DNA of 64,000 bases from CANMXU01 sp052030545 (GCF_052030545.1 NZ_JBPDIH010000004.1:496001-560000), one strand, 5' to 3'. Shown: positions 1 to 9,345, counted from the first letter of the stretch. A program made the numbers and translations. Notes: generated by a model not told the origin, from the letters alone.

Positions 1-858
1 TTAACCATAGGCTACGAAAAGAAATTTGCGACCGAGTTTTATCAACCACTCGACATTGAACATAGCTTTTTCTCACGCGCACGTTTGCAATTTTATCAGC
101 ATGACTGGGGCGGTGAAAACCAAGAAGGTTTAAGCGATGAACTCGTTAAACGCTCGCTCGAAGCGAGCATGAGTTTAGGTTACAACATTTTCGACAATGG
201 CATTGCCGAGCTCGGTTTAATTGCCGAAAAAGGTAATATTTCCTATAAGAACTGGACAGATGACGAAGCGGACTTTGCCTCGTACGGTTTTTTCTTTCAT
301 TTAGGTTACGACAACTTAAATAGCATTAATTTCCCGACTTCAGGCAATCAATTATCGTTTGATTTACGCCTTGGTAATGATCAATACGACCAGTTTTATT
401 TTGATGCCAACACCGATAAATCCATTAAATATGACATTAATTGGCGCGGCGCTATCTCACTAGAACACCACACTTTAGTGGGAATAGCTTCATACGCGAA
501 AGTGAACAGTGAAAATAACTATACCGTACATGTTTCTGAACTAGGCGGATTTCTTAACCTTTCAGCGTATCAGCGTAATGAACTGGTTGGCGCTCATAAA
601 CTGTTTGGCGCTTTGGTTTATCACTATGACTTAGGACGCGATACCTTAGGTTTAACGGATTTTCCGCTGTATTTAGGCACCAGCTTAGAGGCAGGTAATG
701 TCTGGACGCTTGCAGAGCATATTAATGTCGACGATGTAATTTATAGCAGTAGTTTGTTTTTAGGCACAGATACCAGTATGGGCCCGGTCGCCTTAGGTTT
801 TGGTTATGCTGAAAAAGGTCAAAATTCCTTTTTCTTATCTATTGGCAAAAGCTGGTAG
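1..858 (+). CDS. Patatin-like/Omp85-type outer-membrane protein, C-terminal part (truncated by window edge)
   Basis: The reading frame is open from base 1, so the 5' part lies outside the window; the first internal start-like codon (TTG at 85) is not the real start. The visible 285 residues alternate hydrophobic and polar residues as a beta-barrel does, with motifs such as SLGYNIFDNG and LGTSLEAGNVW, and end in an aromatic residue (GKSW), as outer-membrane barrels usually do. This pattern matches the C-terminal surface-antigen (Omp85-like) barrel that follows a patatin phospholipase domain in some gammaproteobacterial proteins. The catalytic domain is not visible, so patatin is an inference from resemblance. 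It could be another BamA/TamA-type barrel. Nothing recognisable as a terminator follows before the next gene. Confidence 0.6.
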   Translation, partial: LTIGYEKKFATEFYQPLDIEHSFFSRARLQFYQHDWGGENQEGLSDELVKRSLEASMSLGYNIFDNGIAELGLIAEKGNISYKNWTDDEADFASYGFFFHLGYDNLNSINFPTSGNQLSFDLRLGNDQYDQFYFDANTDKSIKYDINWRGAISLEHHTLVGIASYAKVNSENNYTVHVSELGGFLNLSAYQRNELVGAHKLFGALVYHYDLGRDTLGLTDFPLYLGTSLEAGNVWTLAEHINVDDVIYSSSLFLGTDTSMGPVALGFGYAEKGQNSFFLSIGKSW

Positions 859-1012
859 TAAAAAGTCGAACAGCTCAATGTCGATTTAAATTGACAACTT
901 GCTAAAAACTTCGAACGGATTTAATCGGTTGGGGAGTTGCTTTGTGATTTATAAAAGCCGTAAGCTAAAAACCTAGAACAGCTAAAATCGATAATAAACC
1001 TGCGAGTACAAG

Positions 1013-1687
1013 ATGAAAGAACACGACGCGATACCACTAAGCGACTTTATTGAATACGATGAAAATGAAATGCTACAGCGCTCAGCTGATTTTTATCAAA
1101 ACATTAAAAGGCGTCACTCGATTCGTATGTTCAGTGATAAATCGGTACCACAAAGCATTATCGAAAATTGCATTAAAGCCGCGGGCACGGCGCCGAGCGG
1201 CGCAAATCATCAGCCTTGGCATTTTGTTGCGGTGCAAAACCCAGATGTTAAACAACAAATACGCCAGCAAGCTGAAGCGCATGAGCAGGCTTTTTATGCT
1301 GGCCGTGCAGGTGAAGAATGGCTAAAAGCGCTAAAAGATCTCGGCACCGATGCGCAAAAACCTTACTTAGAACATGCCCCTTGGCTTATTGCGATATTCA
1401 GCGAAAAAAAAGGCGGCATTAAAGCACAAGATAAACAAACCAACTATTACGTGCATGAGTCGGTTGGCATAGCAACAGGTATTCTCATTACCGCATTACA
1501 TAACGCCGGATTAGCAACCTTAACTCACACGCCTAAACCGATGTCATTTTTAAATAAAATTTGTCAGCGTAGCGACAACGACCGTGCTTATATGTTGTTA
1601 GTTATTGGTTATCCAGCGCAAAACGCAACGATACCTAAACACGCACAAATGAAAAAGCCGCTTAACGATATCGCGACATTTTTATAA
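1013..1687 (+). CDS. Nitroreductase family protein (FMN-dependent oxidoreductase)
   Basis: This 224-residue protein has the nitroreductase fold signature: RRHSIRMFSDKSVP near residue 33 (an FMN-phosphate-binding arginine motif), followed by AAGTAPSGANHQPWHFV around residue 56, and a late glycine-rich VIGYPA segment. Family members use FMN and NAD(P)H to reduce nitroaromatics, quinones or halogenated tyrosines. The length and the PSGANHQPWHF block resemble the iodotyrosine-deiodinase-like branch, but the substrate cannot be told from sequence. There is no signal peptide, so it is cytoplasmic. The ATG is the first in frame; only a weak ribosome site precedes it. The gene is monocistronic and converges on the small minus-strand gene at 1710. 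Confidence 0.85.
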   Translation: MKEHDAIPLSDFIEYDENEMLQRSADFYQNIKRRHSIRMFSDKSVPQSIIENCIKAAGTAPSGANHQPWHFVAVQNPDVKQQIRQQAEAHEQAFYAGRAGEEWLKALKDLGTDAQKPYLEHAPWLIAIFSEKKGGIKAQDKQTNYYVHESVGIATGILITALHNAGLATLTHTPKPMSFLNKICQRSDNDRAYMLLVIGYPAQNATIPKHAQMKKPLNDIATFL

Positions 1688-1709
1688 AACACTTGGTAAG
1701 GTATGTGAC

Positions 1710-1925
1710 TTACGAAAAATCGAGTGCGACGTCGGTACAACCTTTTGGGCAACATATTCCAGTTGCCTGATTGTCATCTGATGGCAAAGTAATGCTCAGC
1801 GCTTGTTTGCAGTGCTGACATGCAACAGGTTGACCTAATAGCAACTTTTTAATCACATTTTTTTGCTGAGCAAAAGAGCTAGCACTCTTTTTTTGCAACG
1901 ACTTAAAGCTTTGTTTATCTATCAT
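1710..1925 (-). CDS. Small cysteine-rich hypothetical protein (zinc-ribbon-like)
   Basis: This 71-residue protein begins MIDKQSFKSL. The longer frame beginning at 1958 would overlap the upstream gene and has an implausible cysteine run, so the ATG at 1925 is chosen. It lies 2 bp after the stop codon of the RraB-like gene, which implies translational coupling. The C-terminal half holds CQHC and, about 20 residues later, CCPKGC. Paired cysteines of this sort suggest a small metal-binding ribbon. No family was recognised. The basic, Lys/Gln-rich first half followed by a ribbon could suit nucleic-acid or protein binding, but that is speculation. Confidence 0.6.
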   Translation of the reverse strand: MIDKQSFKSLQKKSASSFAQQKNVIKKLLLGQPVACQHCKQALSITLPSDDNQATGICCPKGCTDVALDFS

Positions 1926-1927
1926 CA

Positions 1928-2296
1928 CTAATACGCAACATTCGCAGCAGTAACACAATACCAGCCATCGTACTGACCTTGAAAGCTTTCTGCATTGGCT
2001 TCTAATAACGCTTGATAGGCAATGATGTTTTGATAGCTCAATGCCATTCTAGGATACGCGGTAATTTCCCACGGTAATTGTTCATTACCTTGGTAAGGAG
2101 AAAAAGATAATTTTTGGTTGTTGGCCAACAGAATATGACCAAATTTTAACGCGAGTTCTTGTGAGGGAAAGATAGTTGAAAACTCAACTTCATGCTCCGC
2201 CGATAAATCGTGACCATTTTCAAGCATTTGCCATAAGCAATCACCAATTTCGTCATTTGGGAACAAACTGACATCTCTTTCCATATTTAACCACAT
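1928..2296 (-). CDS. RraB-like protein (ribonuclease E regulator family)
   Basis: The 122-residue protein carries the RraB (COG3076) pattern: an acidic N-terminal FPNDEIGDCLWQMLENGHDL segment, a central EVEFSTIFPSQELALKFG segment, then YDGWYC near the C-terminus. In Enterobacteria RraB binds RNase E and dampens mRNA decay. Whether this homologue does the same is inferred. It is shorter and its central part diverges, so it may be a paralogue of the canonical rraB. The ATG at 2296 is used; an in-frame ATG at 2284 is an alternative and neither has a strong ribosome site. It is divergent from the pseudouridine synthase gene and probably co-transcribed with the small cysteine-rich gene downstream. 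Confidence 0.6.
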   Translation of the reverse strand: MWLNMERDVSLFPNDEIGDCLWQMLENGHDLSAEHEVEFSTIFPSQELALKFGHILLANNQKLSFSPYQGNEQLPWEITAYPRMALSYQNIIAYQALLEANAESFQGQYDGWYCVTAANVAY

Positions 2297-2393
2297 TTCG
2301 ATAAAACCTAAGCTTAATTATAAAATATCTCACCACGTTATGCACAGTTATTTGTTACACTGGCACAATCTAAGCAAGTCCAACGTTATCAAC

Positions 2394-3263
2394 ATGAAAT
2401 TTGAACGCCACCTCACTATCGATCCTCAACCATCAGCGCTTATTGCCACGTTAGCTCAACATTGCCAATTATCAAATGCACAGTTAAAGCAGGCCATTAC
2501 TAAAGGTGCGTTATGGTTAAGACGTGGCAAACATACCCAACGATTAAGACGCTTAAAAAAAGAATTACAACCAGGTGACCAGCTACACTTTTATTATAAC
2601 GAGGCGGTGTTGGCACAAACTTGTGCGCCGGCGCAATTAATTGCCGACTATAAAGACTACAGCATTTGGTATAAGCCTTATGGCATGTTGAGCCAAGGCT
2701 CAAAATGGAGCGACCATTTAACGATTAGCCGTTATGTTGAACAACATATAACGCCGCAGCGCCCAAGTTACATCGTGCACCGTTTAGATAAAGCGGCAAC
2801 AGGGTTAATTGTAATCGCCCATAGTAAAAAAGCTGCGCGTGCATTAAGTGCCATGTTTGAACATCATCAGCTAGACAAGCATTATCATATTATTGTCCAT
2901 GGCGATCATAGCAAATTTGAACAACCACAAACCATTACGCTTGCCATTGATGACAAAAAAGCCACCAGCCACTTTTCGCAACTTGATTATGATGCAAGCC
3001 ATGATTTGTCGTTAGTTGAAGTGGTGATCGAGTCAGGCAGAAAGCATCAAATAAGAAAACATGCTAAATCGATTGGTTTGCCAGTGGTTGGCGATCGCCT
3101 GCATGGAGATGAATTACAACATTACCCTGAGATGCTTAATTTACAGTTGTGTGCAGTAAAAATCGCATTTGCCTGCCCATTGTCGGGCAAGCAAATTAGT
3201 CATCACTTGCCACCCGACTTAACGCCGCAGCTCGAGCAAGTGATCACCTTGTTAAATGAATAA
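2394..3263 (+). CDS. RluA-family RNA pseudouridine synthase
   Basis: The protein converts uridine to pseudouridine in rRNA or tRNA. It has an N-terminal S4-like region (residues about 10-60, LSNAQLKQAITKGALWL), then the RluA catalytic block with the invariant aspartate in IVHRLDKAATGL, and the ESGRKHQIRKHAKSIGLPVVGD block typical of the family. The target base cannot be assigned. An in-frame ATG at 2340 would add 18 residues, but the domain begins just after the ATG at 2394, so that start is preferred; neither is preceded by a clear Shine-Dalgarno site. The stop codon lies 1 bp from the convergent dapA-like stop. Confidence 0.85.
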   Translation: MKFERHLTIDPQPSALIATLAQHCQLSNAQLKQAITKGALWLRRGKHTQRLRRLKKELQPGDQLHFYYNEAVLAQTCAPAQLIADYKDYSIWYKPYGMLSQGSKWSDHLTISRYVEQHITPQRPSYIVHRLDKAATGLIVIAHSKKAARALSAMFEHHQLDKHYHIIVHGDHSKFEQPQTITLAIDDKKATSHFSQLDYDASHDLSLVEVVIESGRKHQIRKHAKSIGLPVVGDRLHGDELQHYPEMLNLQLCAVKIAFACPLSGKQISHHLPPDLTPQLEQVITLLNE

Positions 3264-3264
3264 A

Positions 3265-4173
3265 TTAGCAGATATACGAAAAGTCGCTATCGTCTAATAA
3301 ATTTAAGCTATCACCAACAATATCGTTTAAATCGAGTTTACTAAGCAAGGCTAAACCTTGTTGACGTTGCGCTAACGTTAAGGCTTGATACGGCAGTCTA
3401 AAATTCTTTTGTACCGCATTGGTCATCATCATCGCTGTATTTAAACCAATTGGGTTTGGTTCGCAAAACAGCCATTGCATTAACCCTTGTAATTGCTCGT
3501 TAAGCTCAGGTACGTTTTCATCCATCAATTTACGCATTAAGCCCGGCACTATATTAGAGGTAACTGAAATTACGCCATGGGATTTATGTTGATGGCGACC
3601 ATTAAAGCTTTCGTCGTCGTTGCCTGACCAACAAGCAATGCCTTTATTTTCATAGTAAGCAATACGTTCGTTACCGGCACATTCTTTAACACCGATAAAA
3701 TTTTTGTGAGTAGCAATCGGCTCAATAAAGTCTGGCGTTAAATCTTGTCCCGTACGCCCTGGCACGTTGTAAATAAACGCTGGGCCTTTTTCCAATACTT
3801 GATTAAAGTGTTCAATAACACCTGCTTGAGAAGTACGACCGTAATAAGGGTTAATTTGCAGCGCTGCATGCATACCTGATGCAAAACCATTTTCGGTTGC
3901 TTTAATCGCTTCACGGGTATTATTACTGCCGGTATTGCCAACAATAATTAGCTTGTCAGCATATTTATGCACACTGTGCGCGATCAGCATTAAGTGCTCT
4001 TCCCAGCTTAGTAAGTGCCCTTCACCTGTCGTACCACCAACAATAATGCCATCGACACCGGCGGCAATTTGTTGTTCGATTAAACGATCGTAGGTCGCTA
4101 AATCTATATTACCTTGGCTATCGTAAGGAGTTTTGATCGCGGTGATCAGGCTTGCTGCTCTTAAATGGTCCAT
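3265..4173 (-). CDS. dapA: 4-hydroxy-tetrahydrodipicolinate synthase (DapA family)
   Basis: DapA condenses pyruvate with aspartate semialdehyde in lysine and peptidoglycan-precursor synthesis. Diagnostic features are GGTTGEGHLLSWEEH (the threonine-glycine loop near residue 44), the tyrosine in FIYNVPGRTG and the Schiff-base lysine in IGVKECAG. At 302 residues it is slightly longer than usual, and the region near the substrate pocket is less canonical than E. coli DapA (for example DDESFNGRHQHKSHG). A related aldolase of the DHDPS/NAL superfamily therefore remains possible. The ATG at 4173 is preceded by GAGAG; the TTG at 4185 would add four residues lying within that ribosome site. It may be the last gene of a unit with the two minus-strand genes upstream. 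Confidence 0.8.
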   Translation of the reverse strand: MDHLRAASLITAIKTPYDSQGNIDLATYDRLIEQQIAAGVDGIIVGGTTGEGHLLSWEEHLMLIAHSVHKYADKLIIVGNTGSNNTREAIKATENGFASGMHAALQINPYYGRTSQAGVIEHFNQVLEKGPAFIYNVPGRTGQDLTPDFIEPIATHKNFIGVKECAGNERIAYYENKGIACWSGNDDESFNGRHQHKSHGVISVTSNIVPGLMRKLMDENVPELNEQLQGLMQWLFCEPNPIGLNTAMMMTNAVQKNFRLPYQALTLAQRQQGLALLSKLDLNDIVGDSLNLLDDSDFSYIC

Positions 4174-4246
4174 TTTTTCTCTCAAAAATTGCTATTATTT
4201 TCTAAACTGCAGGCAATATAGCCGCACTTTTTAACTAACGGGAAGG

Positions 4247-4627
4247 TTAACAAAAACCGATTTTATCAATAACGCGACGCAGGATAAACACTTCATTGCT
4301 GACAATATGCTGATATTTAAAAATTTGATTATCTAACTGCAATACTCGGTAGGCATGATAGTTATTTTCATCGGCTAAATCTGCGCCATATTCGTGCTCG
4401 TCAACCACTTCACCTTTGGTGATGGTAAAGTGAATATCACCAACGAGTCCCCAATCACCTAACTCAATGATTTGCTGACTCACTTGGCCAGACTCGTCAT
4501 GGTTGATAAAAGAAAATTCGAAACTGCCATCAACCGATAGCTGCGCATATTCAGTAAAATGCACATTATCTTCATCAATATCACTTCGATACCAACGCCC
4601 TATTAGCATTTCTCGAGCGTAATTCAT
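4247..4627 (-). CDS. Hypothetical protein, 126 residues
   Basis: No family was recognised. The protein begins MNYAREMLIGRWYRSD and alternates short hydrophobic and charged stretches (FEFSFINHD, HFTITKGEV), which suggests a small all-beta fold. The opening GRWYRSD followed by strand pairs recalls lipocalin-like or DUF-type domains in which a GxW motif opens the barrel. It is acidic and has no signal peptide or membrane segment. It starts 6 bp downstream of the periplasmic binding protein gene, so the two are probably co-transcribed; a GAGG sits upstream of its ATG. Confidence 0.6.
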   Translation of the reverse strand: MNYAREMLIGRWYRSDIDEDNVHFTEYAQLSVDGSFEFSFINHDESGQVSQQIIELGDWGLVGDIHFTITKGEVVDEHEYGADLADENNYHAYRVLQLDNQIFKYQHIVSNEVFILRRVIDKIGFC

Positions 4628-4633
4628 GGTTAT

Positions 4634-5374
4634 TTAATCCTCAACAAGATGATATTTTTGCTTTAACGCATCAACTTTTTGCTTATTATCGCGTAAATAT
4701 TGATTAAATTCTTTAATAATTTCAGGATATTGAATTGATGAAAAAAAGTACGCATATTTCTCATGATGTATATTTTGATTAAGTACGATTTCACTATTTG
4801 AATTCAGTTTACGCTGATTATGCGCGATCACATTCTGATCAATATTGGTGGCGTCAACATTGCCATAAAGAAGGTGTTTAACAATACTCCGTGTTGCAAC
4901 ACTTTCAACAAGCTTAGTATGTCCACTATTTATTTCGTTCACCCAAAGTGTTGGGTAAAAACCTGTCATAGTGCCCAATTTTTTTACCTGTTCACGGTTA
5001 ATTTTAGCATTCTTTTTCAGCACATAAGCACCAGCCATCAGATAAAGCACTGGCTCACTATAGGTAATATCGAGTTTTATTTTTTCGCTGTCTCGCCAGC
5101 GAATGTTGTCAGGAAATTTAAAATCAATATTTTGTTCTACATACCAGCGATTAAAGCGCTTAATTGGCAAAGGTAAAAAACGATACGAATAATCTTTTGA
5201 CTCAAAAAAGCCACTCAGCAAATCACGAGTAAAACTCGGCTTTACAGTGTTTTGATAGTCAAAGTCGTATAAAGGATAATAATCAATCGCTTCAACACCA
5301 ATGACATAGGTTTTATCATCAACCTGTTTCGCTGAGCAAAAAGCAGAAACCAGCAAGAACAGCAAGAACAGCAT
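4634..5374 (-). CDS. Periplasmic substrate-binding-like protein (SBP_bac_3 type)
   Basis: The protein resembles the solute-binding domain of polar amino acid transporters. After a short hydrophobic signal (MLFLLFLLVSAFCSA) it has GVEAIDYYPLYDFD, a mid-domain MAGAYVLKK hinge-like segment and a C-terminal FNQYLRDNKQKVDALKQKYHL helix. No permease or ATPase gene is nearby, so it may act as a sensor or orphan binding protein, a common class in Alteromonadales. The start is uncertain: the frame is open upstream to a TTG at 5479, but those residues (RATWRGGRLRLTLASR) do not look coding. The ATG at 5374 is chosen because it opens directly on the signal sequence, although that lacks the usual positive N-terminus. 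Confidence 0.65.
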   Translation of the reverse strand: MLFLLFLLVSAFCSAKQVDDKTYVIGVEAIDYYPLYDFDYQNTVKPSFTRDLLSGFFESKDYSYRFLPLPIKRFNRWYVEQNIDFKFPDNIRWRDSEKIKLDITYSEPVLYLMAGAYVLKKNAKINREQVKKLGTMTGFYPTLWVNEINSGHTKLVESVATRSIVKHLLYGNVDATNIDQNVIAHNQRKLNSNSEIVLNQNIHHEKYAYFFSSIQYPEIIKEFNQYLRDNKQKVDALKQKYHLVED

Positions 5375-5679
5375 GAGGCTTTTATAAATGCAGTTAAATA
5401 ACAGCCGTGACGCTAACGTTAAACGCAATCTTCCCCCTCGCCAAGTAGCCCTAATAGTTATATAAACTTTTATAATCAAAAATAGTCAGTGAATAAAAAA
5501 AATCACACTAAAGTAACAATACACCGTTCTAAACCAGATTGGAAAAAATAGTCTATTTATTGGCTTCTAACTCGCATATCCTTAACAGGAAATATAGGTA
5601 TAATTAGCGCATTCTTAAAACACCATATGATTTTGATTCAAAACATCAATTGGTAAAAACAATAATAGGAAACCACACA

Positions 5680-7005
5680 ATGTCGACTTTAAATGTTCAA
5701 TTATTGCTAACAGGCAATGAGCTAATGTCTGGCGATATCATTGACAGTAACTCAGCGATGATCGCACAACAACTCAAAGAACTCGGCATTGAACTTAAAA
5801 GAAAGGTCACCGTATCTGACGATATGGCACTGCTGATTGATGAAATACAACAACTGAGCCTGCAATCTGACGTAATAATCGTTAACGGAGGTCTTGGACC
5901 AACAGTTGACGATTTAACAGCACAAGCGCTTGCCCAAGCAGCAAATGTTGAATTAGAGCAACACCCCGACGCATTAATACACCTTCAAGATTGGTGTAAA
6001 AATCGTGGCGCGGCATTAAATAATCAAAACCTCAAACAAGCAATATTACCTAAAGGTGCTAACGTAGTCGCTAACCGAACAGGCAGCGCTGTAGGCTTTA
6101 GTCTTGTGCTTAATGACTGTGAAATAATTTGCACACCAGGTGTACCGCCAGAGCTTAAAGTAATGCTCAGTGAACAAATCATTCCTAGCTTAAGCCATCG
6201 CTTACCTAGCAATTTAAAAACCCACGTAACGCGCATGCAAGTGTTTGGTATTGGTGAAGCGGCGCTGCAAAAACTTATTGACGATAGTTTCCCCCATTGG
6301 CCAGCTGAAATCGAGTTAGGGTTTAGAGCCGCATCACCGCTTATCGAAATAAAACTCACCACAAGAAGTGAACAGGCAGAAAAATTAAAACAACAGTGGC
6401 AAACTAAATTACACCAATTATTGGGCGATCATATCTTTAATATCATTAGTGATAAAAGCTTATCGCTTGCAGAGTGTGTGGTGGATTTGCTCACCAGTAA
6501 ACAACAAAAAATCACCTTAGCGGAATCTTGCACTGGCGGACTAATTGCTAACCACATTTCTCGTATTCCTGGCGCATCTGATGTATTTGAAGCAGGCTTT
6601 GTCACCTACTCAAATCAAATGAAAACAAACATGTTAGCAGTTGATGAAAATATATTTGAGCAAGCAGGCGCGGTAAGTGAGGCTTGCGTAAAAGCAATGC
6701 TAACAGGTGCTTTAGCGGTTTCCGGTGCCGATTGTGGTATAGCCGTTTCAGGTATTGCGGGTCCAAGTGGTGGCAGCGCAGAAAAGCCCGTTGGCACCAT
6801 TTGCATTGGCTGGGGAACTAAAGAACAGATAAATACCACGACTTTACTCATACCTGCAAAACGCGAATACTTTCAAAAATATGTTTCGGCAATCTCGTTA
6901 GATTTATTACGCCGACTGCTTATTAATAGCAAAGAAAAACCTAACTATATTACTGAACGCGCAATTGCAAAGGTCATTAACGCACGAAATCTTGATCATA
7001 AATAA
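5680..7005 (+). CDS. cinA: CinA family protein: NMN deamidase / ADP-ribose pyrophosphatase-type
   Basis: This is the two-domain form, 441 residues. The N-terminal MoCF-like domain shows LLTGNELMSGDIIDSNS and IIVNGGLGPTVDDLT; the C-terminal CinA (PncC-type) domain shows LAESCTGGLIA, the GFVTYSN segment and VSGIAGPSGGS. PncC-type domains deamidate nicotinamide mononucleotide and recycle pyridine nucleotides; the N-terminal domain in homologues hydrolyses ADP-ribose. An in-frame ATG at 5650 exists, but the one at 5680 follows AGGA and opens directly on the domain, so it is preferred. It is divergent from the binding protein gene at 5374. The spacer between the two holds the promoters, which I could not place with confidence. 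Confidence 0.92.
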   Translation: MSTLNVQLLLTGNELMSGDIIDSNSAMIAQQLKELGIELKRKVTVSDDMALLIDEIQQLSLQSDVIIVNGGLGPTVDDLTAQALAQAANVELEQHPDALIHLQDWCKNRGAALNNQNLKQAILPKGANVVANRTGSAVGFSLVLNDCEIICTPGVPPELKVMLSEQIIPSLSHRLPSNLKTHVTRMQVFGIGEAALQKLIDDSFPHWPAEIELGFRAASPLIEIKLTTRSEQAEKLKQQWQTKLHQLLGDHIFNIISDKSLSLAECVVDLLTSKQQKITLAESCTGGLIANHISRIPGASDVFEAGFVTYSNQMKTNMLAVDENIFEQAGAVSEACVKAMLTGALAVSGADCGIAVSGIAGPSGGSAEKPVGTICIGWGTKEQINTTTLLIPAKREYFQKYVSAISLDLLRRLLINSKEKPNYITERAIAKVINARNLDHK

Positions 7006-7238
7006 CGCTTTAGTTATAAAAATACTTTAAGTTAAACTTAGTCCCTGTAAGCTTAATTATTGCTAACTAAATTAAAAGTTTATATATTTACAATTAAGCA
7101 ACAAAAAAATACCGCCATCATTCTTAATAATTTTGGTAAATGTGCGCCTTGTTTTGTTCACACCTGTATTTTGGAAGTCAGTGTTGTTAGTTTTTATGAA
7201 AGCAGAGTAACAAAGCAATAACAAAGTAAGGGTTTATT

Positions 7239-7565
7239 TTGATAGAAAAAAATTTTATTACTAGCGGTAGAAATACCCTAATACACAAAATAAAAAAATT
7301 CGATTTATTAATTGTTAATGGTGACCACCCTGTCGTTATCGTTAGCCATCGAGGGATTGGCGTTTACAAAGGTGCTATGCCATCTAAACGCTCTGAAGCT
7401 AAAAAAGCTTACCAAGAAGTTATTGATATTTCGTCTATTGATGTCTTTGGTGAAGAAAAAACCTTAGTATTTATTCAAGCACTTGATAATAAAGAGTACA
7501 AGTTAGACTATTCAAAAGTGGGAACAGCCAGTTTTATTAAGGTGCACCAAGACAATTACATCTAA
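7239..7565 (+). CDS. Hypothetical protein, 108 residues, upstream of a FapA-family gene
   Basis: No family was recognised. It starts at a TTG with a good ribosome site (TAAGGG six bases upstream); no ATG is available near the 5' end. The protein is lysine-rich and mixed alpha/beta, with VNGDHPVVIVSHRGIGVYKGAMPSK near the middle. It has no signal peptide. The FapA-family gene begins 29 bp downstream, so the two probably form one transcript and may share a function. The 230-bp spacer from cinA holds no other gene. Confidence 0.6.
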   Translation: MIEKNFITSGRNTLIHKIKKFDLLIVNGDHPVVIVSHRGIGVYKGAMPSKRSEAKKAYQEVIDISSIDVFGEEKTLVFIQALDNKEYKLDYSKVGTASFIKVHQDNYI

Positions 7566-7594
7566 CGCAAGTTTGAGTTTGGAGTTTACAATCA

Positions 7595-9280
7595 ATGACA
7601 GTTGCTAATTTAGTAACAAATAAAAATAATCATGTTGACTTGGTGTTAATTCCTAAAAAAGACAACAAAGTGATAAGTGAAGCAAATATTCACGAACTGA
7701 TAAAAGCATCTGAATTTTCTGATCTTCATCTCGAAATGGCTAATGTCAAAAATGCCGTTGCTGAATTAAATGGTGTCTTAAAGCCGCTGCAAGCTAACCA
7801 AGAAGCTTCTGAGATACGCTATCAAATATTAGAGCGCAGAGACGCCTCTATTACCATTAATATTGATAGTGATGAAATGGGCTGTAGTGCTGAAATCACC
7901 ACAGCTCTGGGCGGAAAACACCTTTCTGCCAAAGCAATACTTCACGCCGCACAAGCCGCAGGCATTACCAAAGGTTTTAGTAAAGAAGAGTTAATTAAAC
8001 TGGCACGCGCTGGTGCAAAAGAACCTGCAGGCTCTATTGTTAAAGCCCAAATAGCGTGGGGAAAAGAACCGGTTAACGGCAAAGATTCACAAATAAAACC
8101 CTTAGTTGAAAGTGCCCAAAACCGTATTTTAAAGCCAAAAGAGCGAGAAGATGGTAGCGTTGATATGCGCGACCTTGGCGATATTATCTGTGTAAAAGTG
8201 GGCGATCCGCTCGCGCAAAAAATACCTTTCACCCAAGGTAAGAAAGGGTTTACCGTGACCGGAAATCCTCTTGAACCTGTACCTGGCGAAGATATTGAAC
8301 TTAAGGCAGGTGAAGGCACAACCATCAGCCCTAAAAATCAAAATGTCTTAGTTTCAACCTTAGTTGGCTTGCCGCGCGTGATCGACAACGGCATGGAAGT
8401 CGACGAGGTCTATAAGCTTAAAAATGTTGACATCAGTACTGGTCATATCAAATTTCAAGGTAGTGTTATTATCGATGGTGATGTCTGTGAAGGTATGAAA
8501 GTATCAGCGACGGGCGACATTACGATTGGCGGCTTTGTTGAATCTTCATTTCTTGATGCCGGTGGCGATATCACCATAGGCACTGGCATTATTGGTAAAA
8601 AATATGAAACCGATAATGTCGATGTTAAAGACATTAATATGAGCGTTAAAATAAATGCTAAAGGTAATATTTTTGCTAAGTACTGCCAGTACGCGGAAAT
8701 TAATTGCCAAGATTTACGCATTGAAAATCAAATGATGCACAGCATTATCAATGTGAATGGGCAATTATGGGTCGGTAATGAAGAACATGCTAATGGCAAA
8801 CTCATTGCTGGCCATATACATGCAGGCACATCTGTACATGCCGGTTGTTTAGGTGCAACAGCGGGTGCTCCAACCATCATTACTTTTGACAAACGCATTG
8901 ATGAATACAAAGATGAAATCGACGCCGTAGACAAAAAAATTAAAGAAGAGTCAGACCAAACAGAAGAGCTAAAAGGTGCAATTAATAAACTCAAACTACT
9001 GCCGAAAGACAAACAACAACCTGAACTGTTAAAAAAGGTGGTCACAACCTATAAGTTTCACGCGGGGAAATTAGCAGAAGATTTGCAAGAAAAAGCAATG
9101 CTAGAAGATCTATTGCAAGAATATATGGGGCAAGTTTTTGTGGAAGCAACTGAAAAGCTTTACCACGGCGTAGAATTAGTTGTGGGAGACTTTCGAGACC
9201 GCTCTCGCCGAGAGTACGGGCCAAGCAAAATGAAGTACAGTGAACGAAAAATTCATATCGAGCCCATTGTTCACACCTAA
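7595..9280 (+). CDS. FapA (DUF342) family protein
   Basis: This 561-residue protein matches the FapA/DUF342 family: an N-terminal alpha/beta region, the GMEVDEVYKLKNVDISTGHI transition, then a right-handed beta-helix with repeated glycine turns (ATGDITIGGFVESSF, DAGGDITIGTGIIG, INAKGNIFAKYCQ), and a coiled-coil C-terminal third from about residue 430. Family members are widespread; Vibrio FapA has been linked to regulation of glucose uptake and flagellar function, but a general biochemical role is not settled. No signal peptide is present, so it is cytoplasmic. The ATG follows GGAG at good spacing. It sits between an unknown small gene and a YggN-family gene. Confidence 0.85.
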   Translation: MTVANLVTNKNNHVDLVLIPKKDNKVISEANIHELIKASEFSDLHLEMANVKNAVAELNGVLKPLQANQEASEIRYQILERRDASITINIDSDEMGCSAEITTALGGKHLSAKAILHAAQAAGITKGFSKEELIKLARAGAKEPAGSIVKAQIAWGKEPVNGKDSQIKPLVESAQNRILKPKEREDGSVDMRDLGDIICVKVGDPLAQKIPFTQGKKGFTVTGNPLEPVPGEDIELKAGEGTTISPKNQNVLVSTLVGLPRVIDNGMEVDEVYKLKNVDISTGHIKFQGSVIIDGDVCEGMKVSATGDITIGGFVESSFLDAGGDITIGTGIIGKKYETDNVDVKDINMSVKINAKGNIFAKYCQYAEINCQDLRIENQMMHSIINVNGQLWVGNEEHANGKLIAGHIHAGTSVHAGCLGATAGAPTIITFDKRIDEYKDEIDAVDKKIKEESDQTEELKGAINKLKLLPKDKQQPELLKKVVTTYKFHAGKLAEDLQEKAMLEDLLQEYMGQVFVEATEKLYHGVELVVGDFRDRSRREYGPSKMKYSERKIHIEPIVHT

Positions 9281-9345
9281 AAAATAGTACATATCCCAAA
9301 AATACTTTATCATCACAACTTACCGAGTAATCAAGTGAGTTTCCA

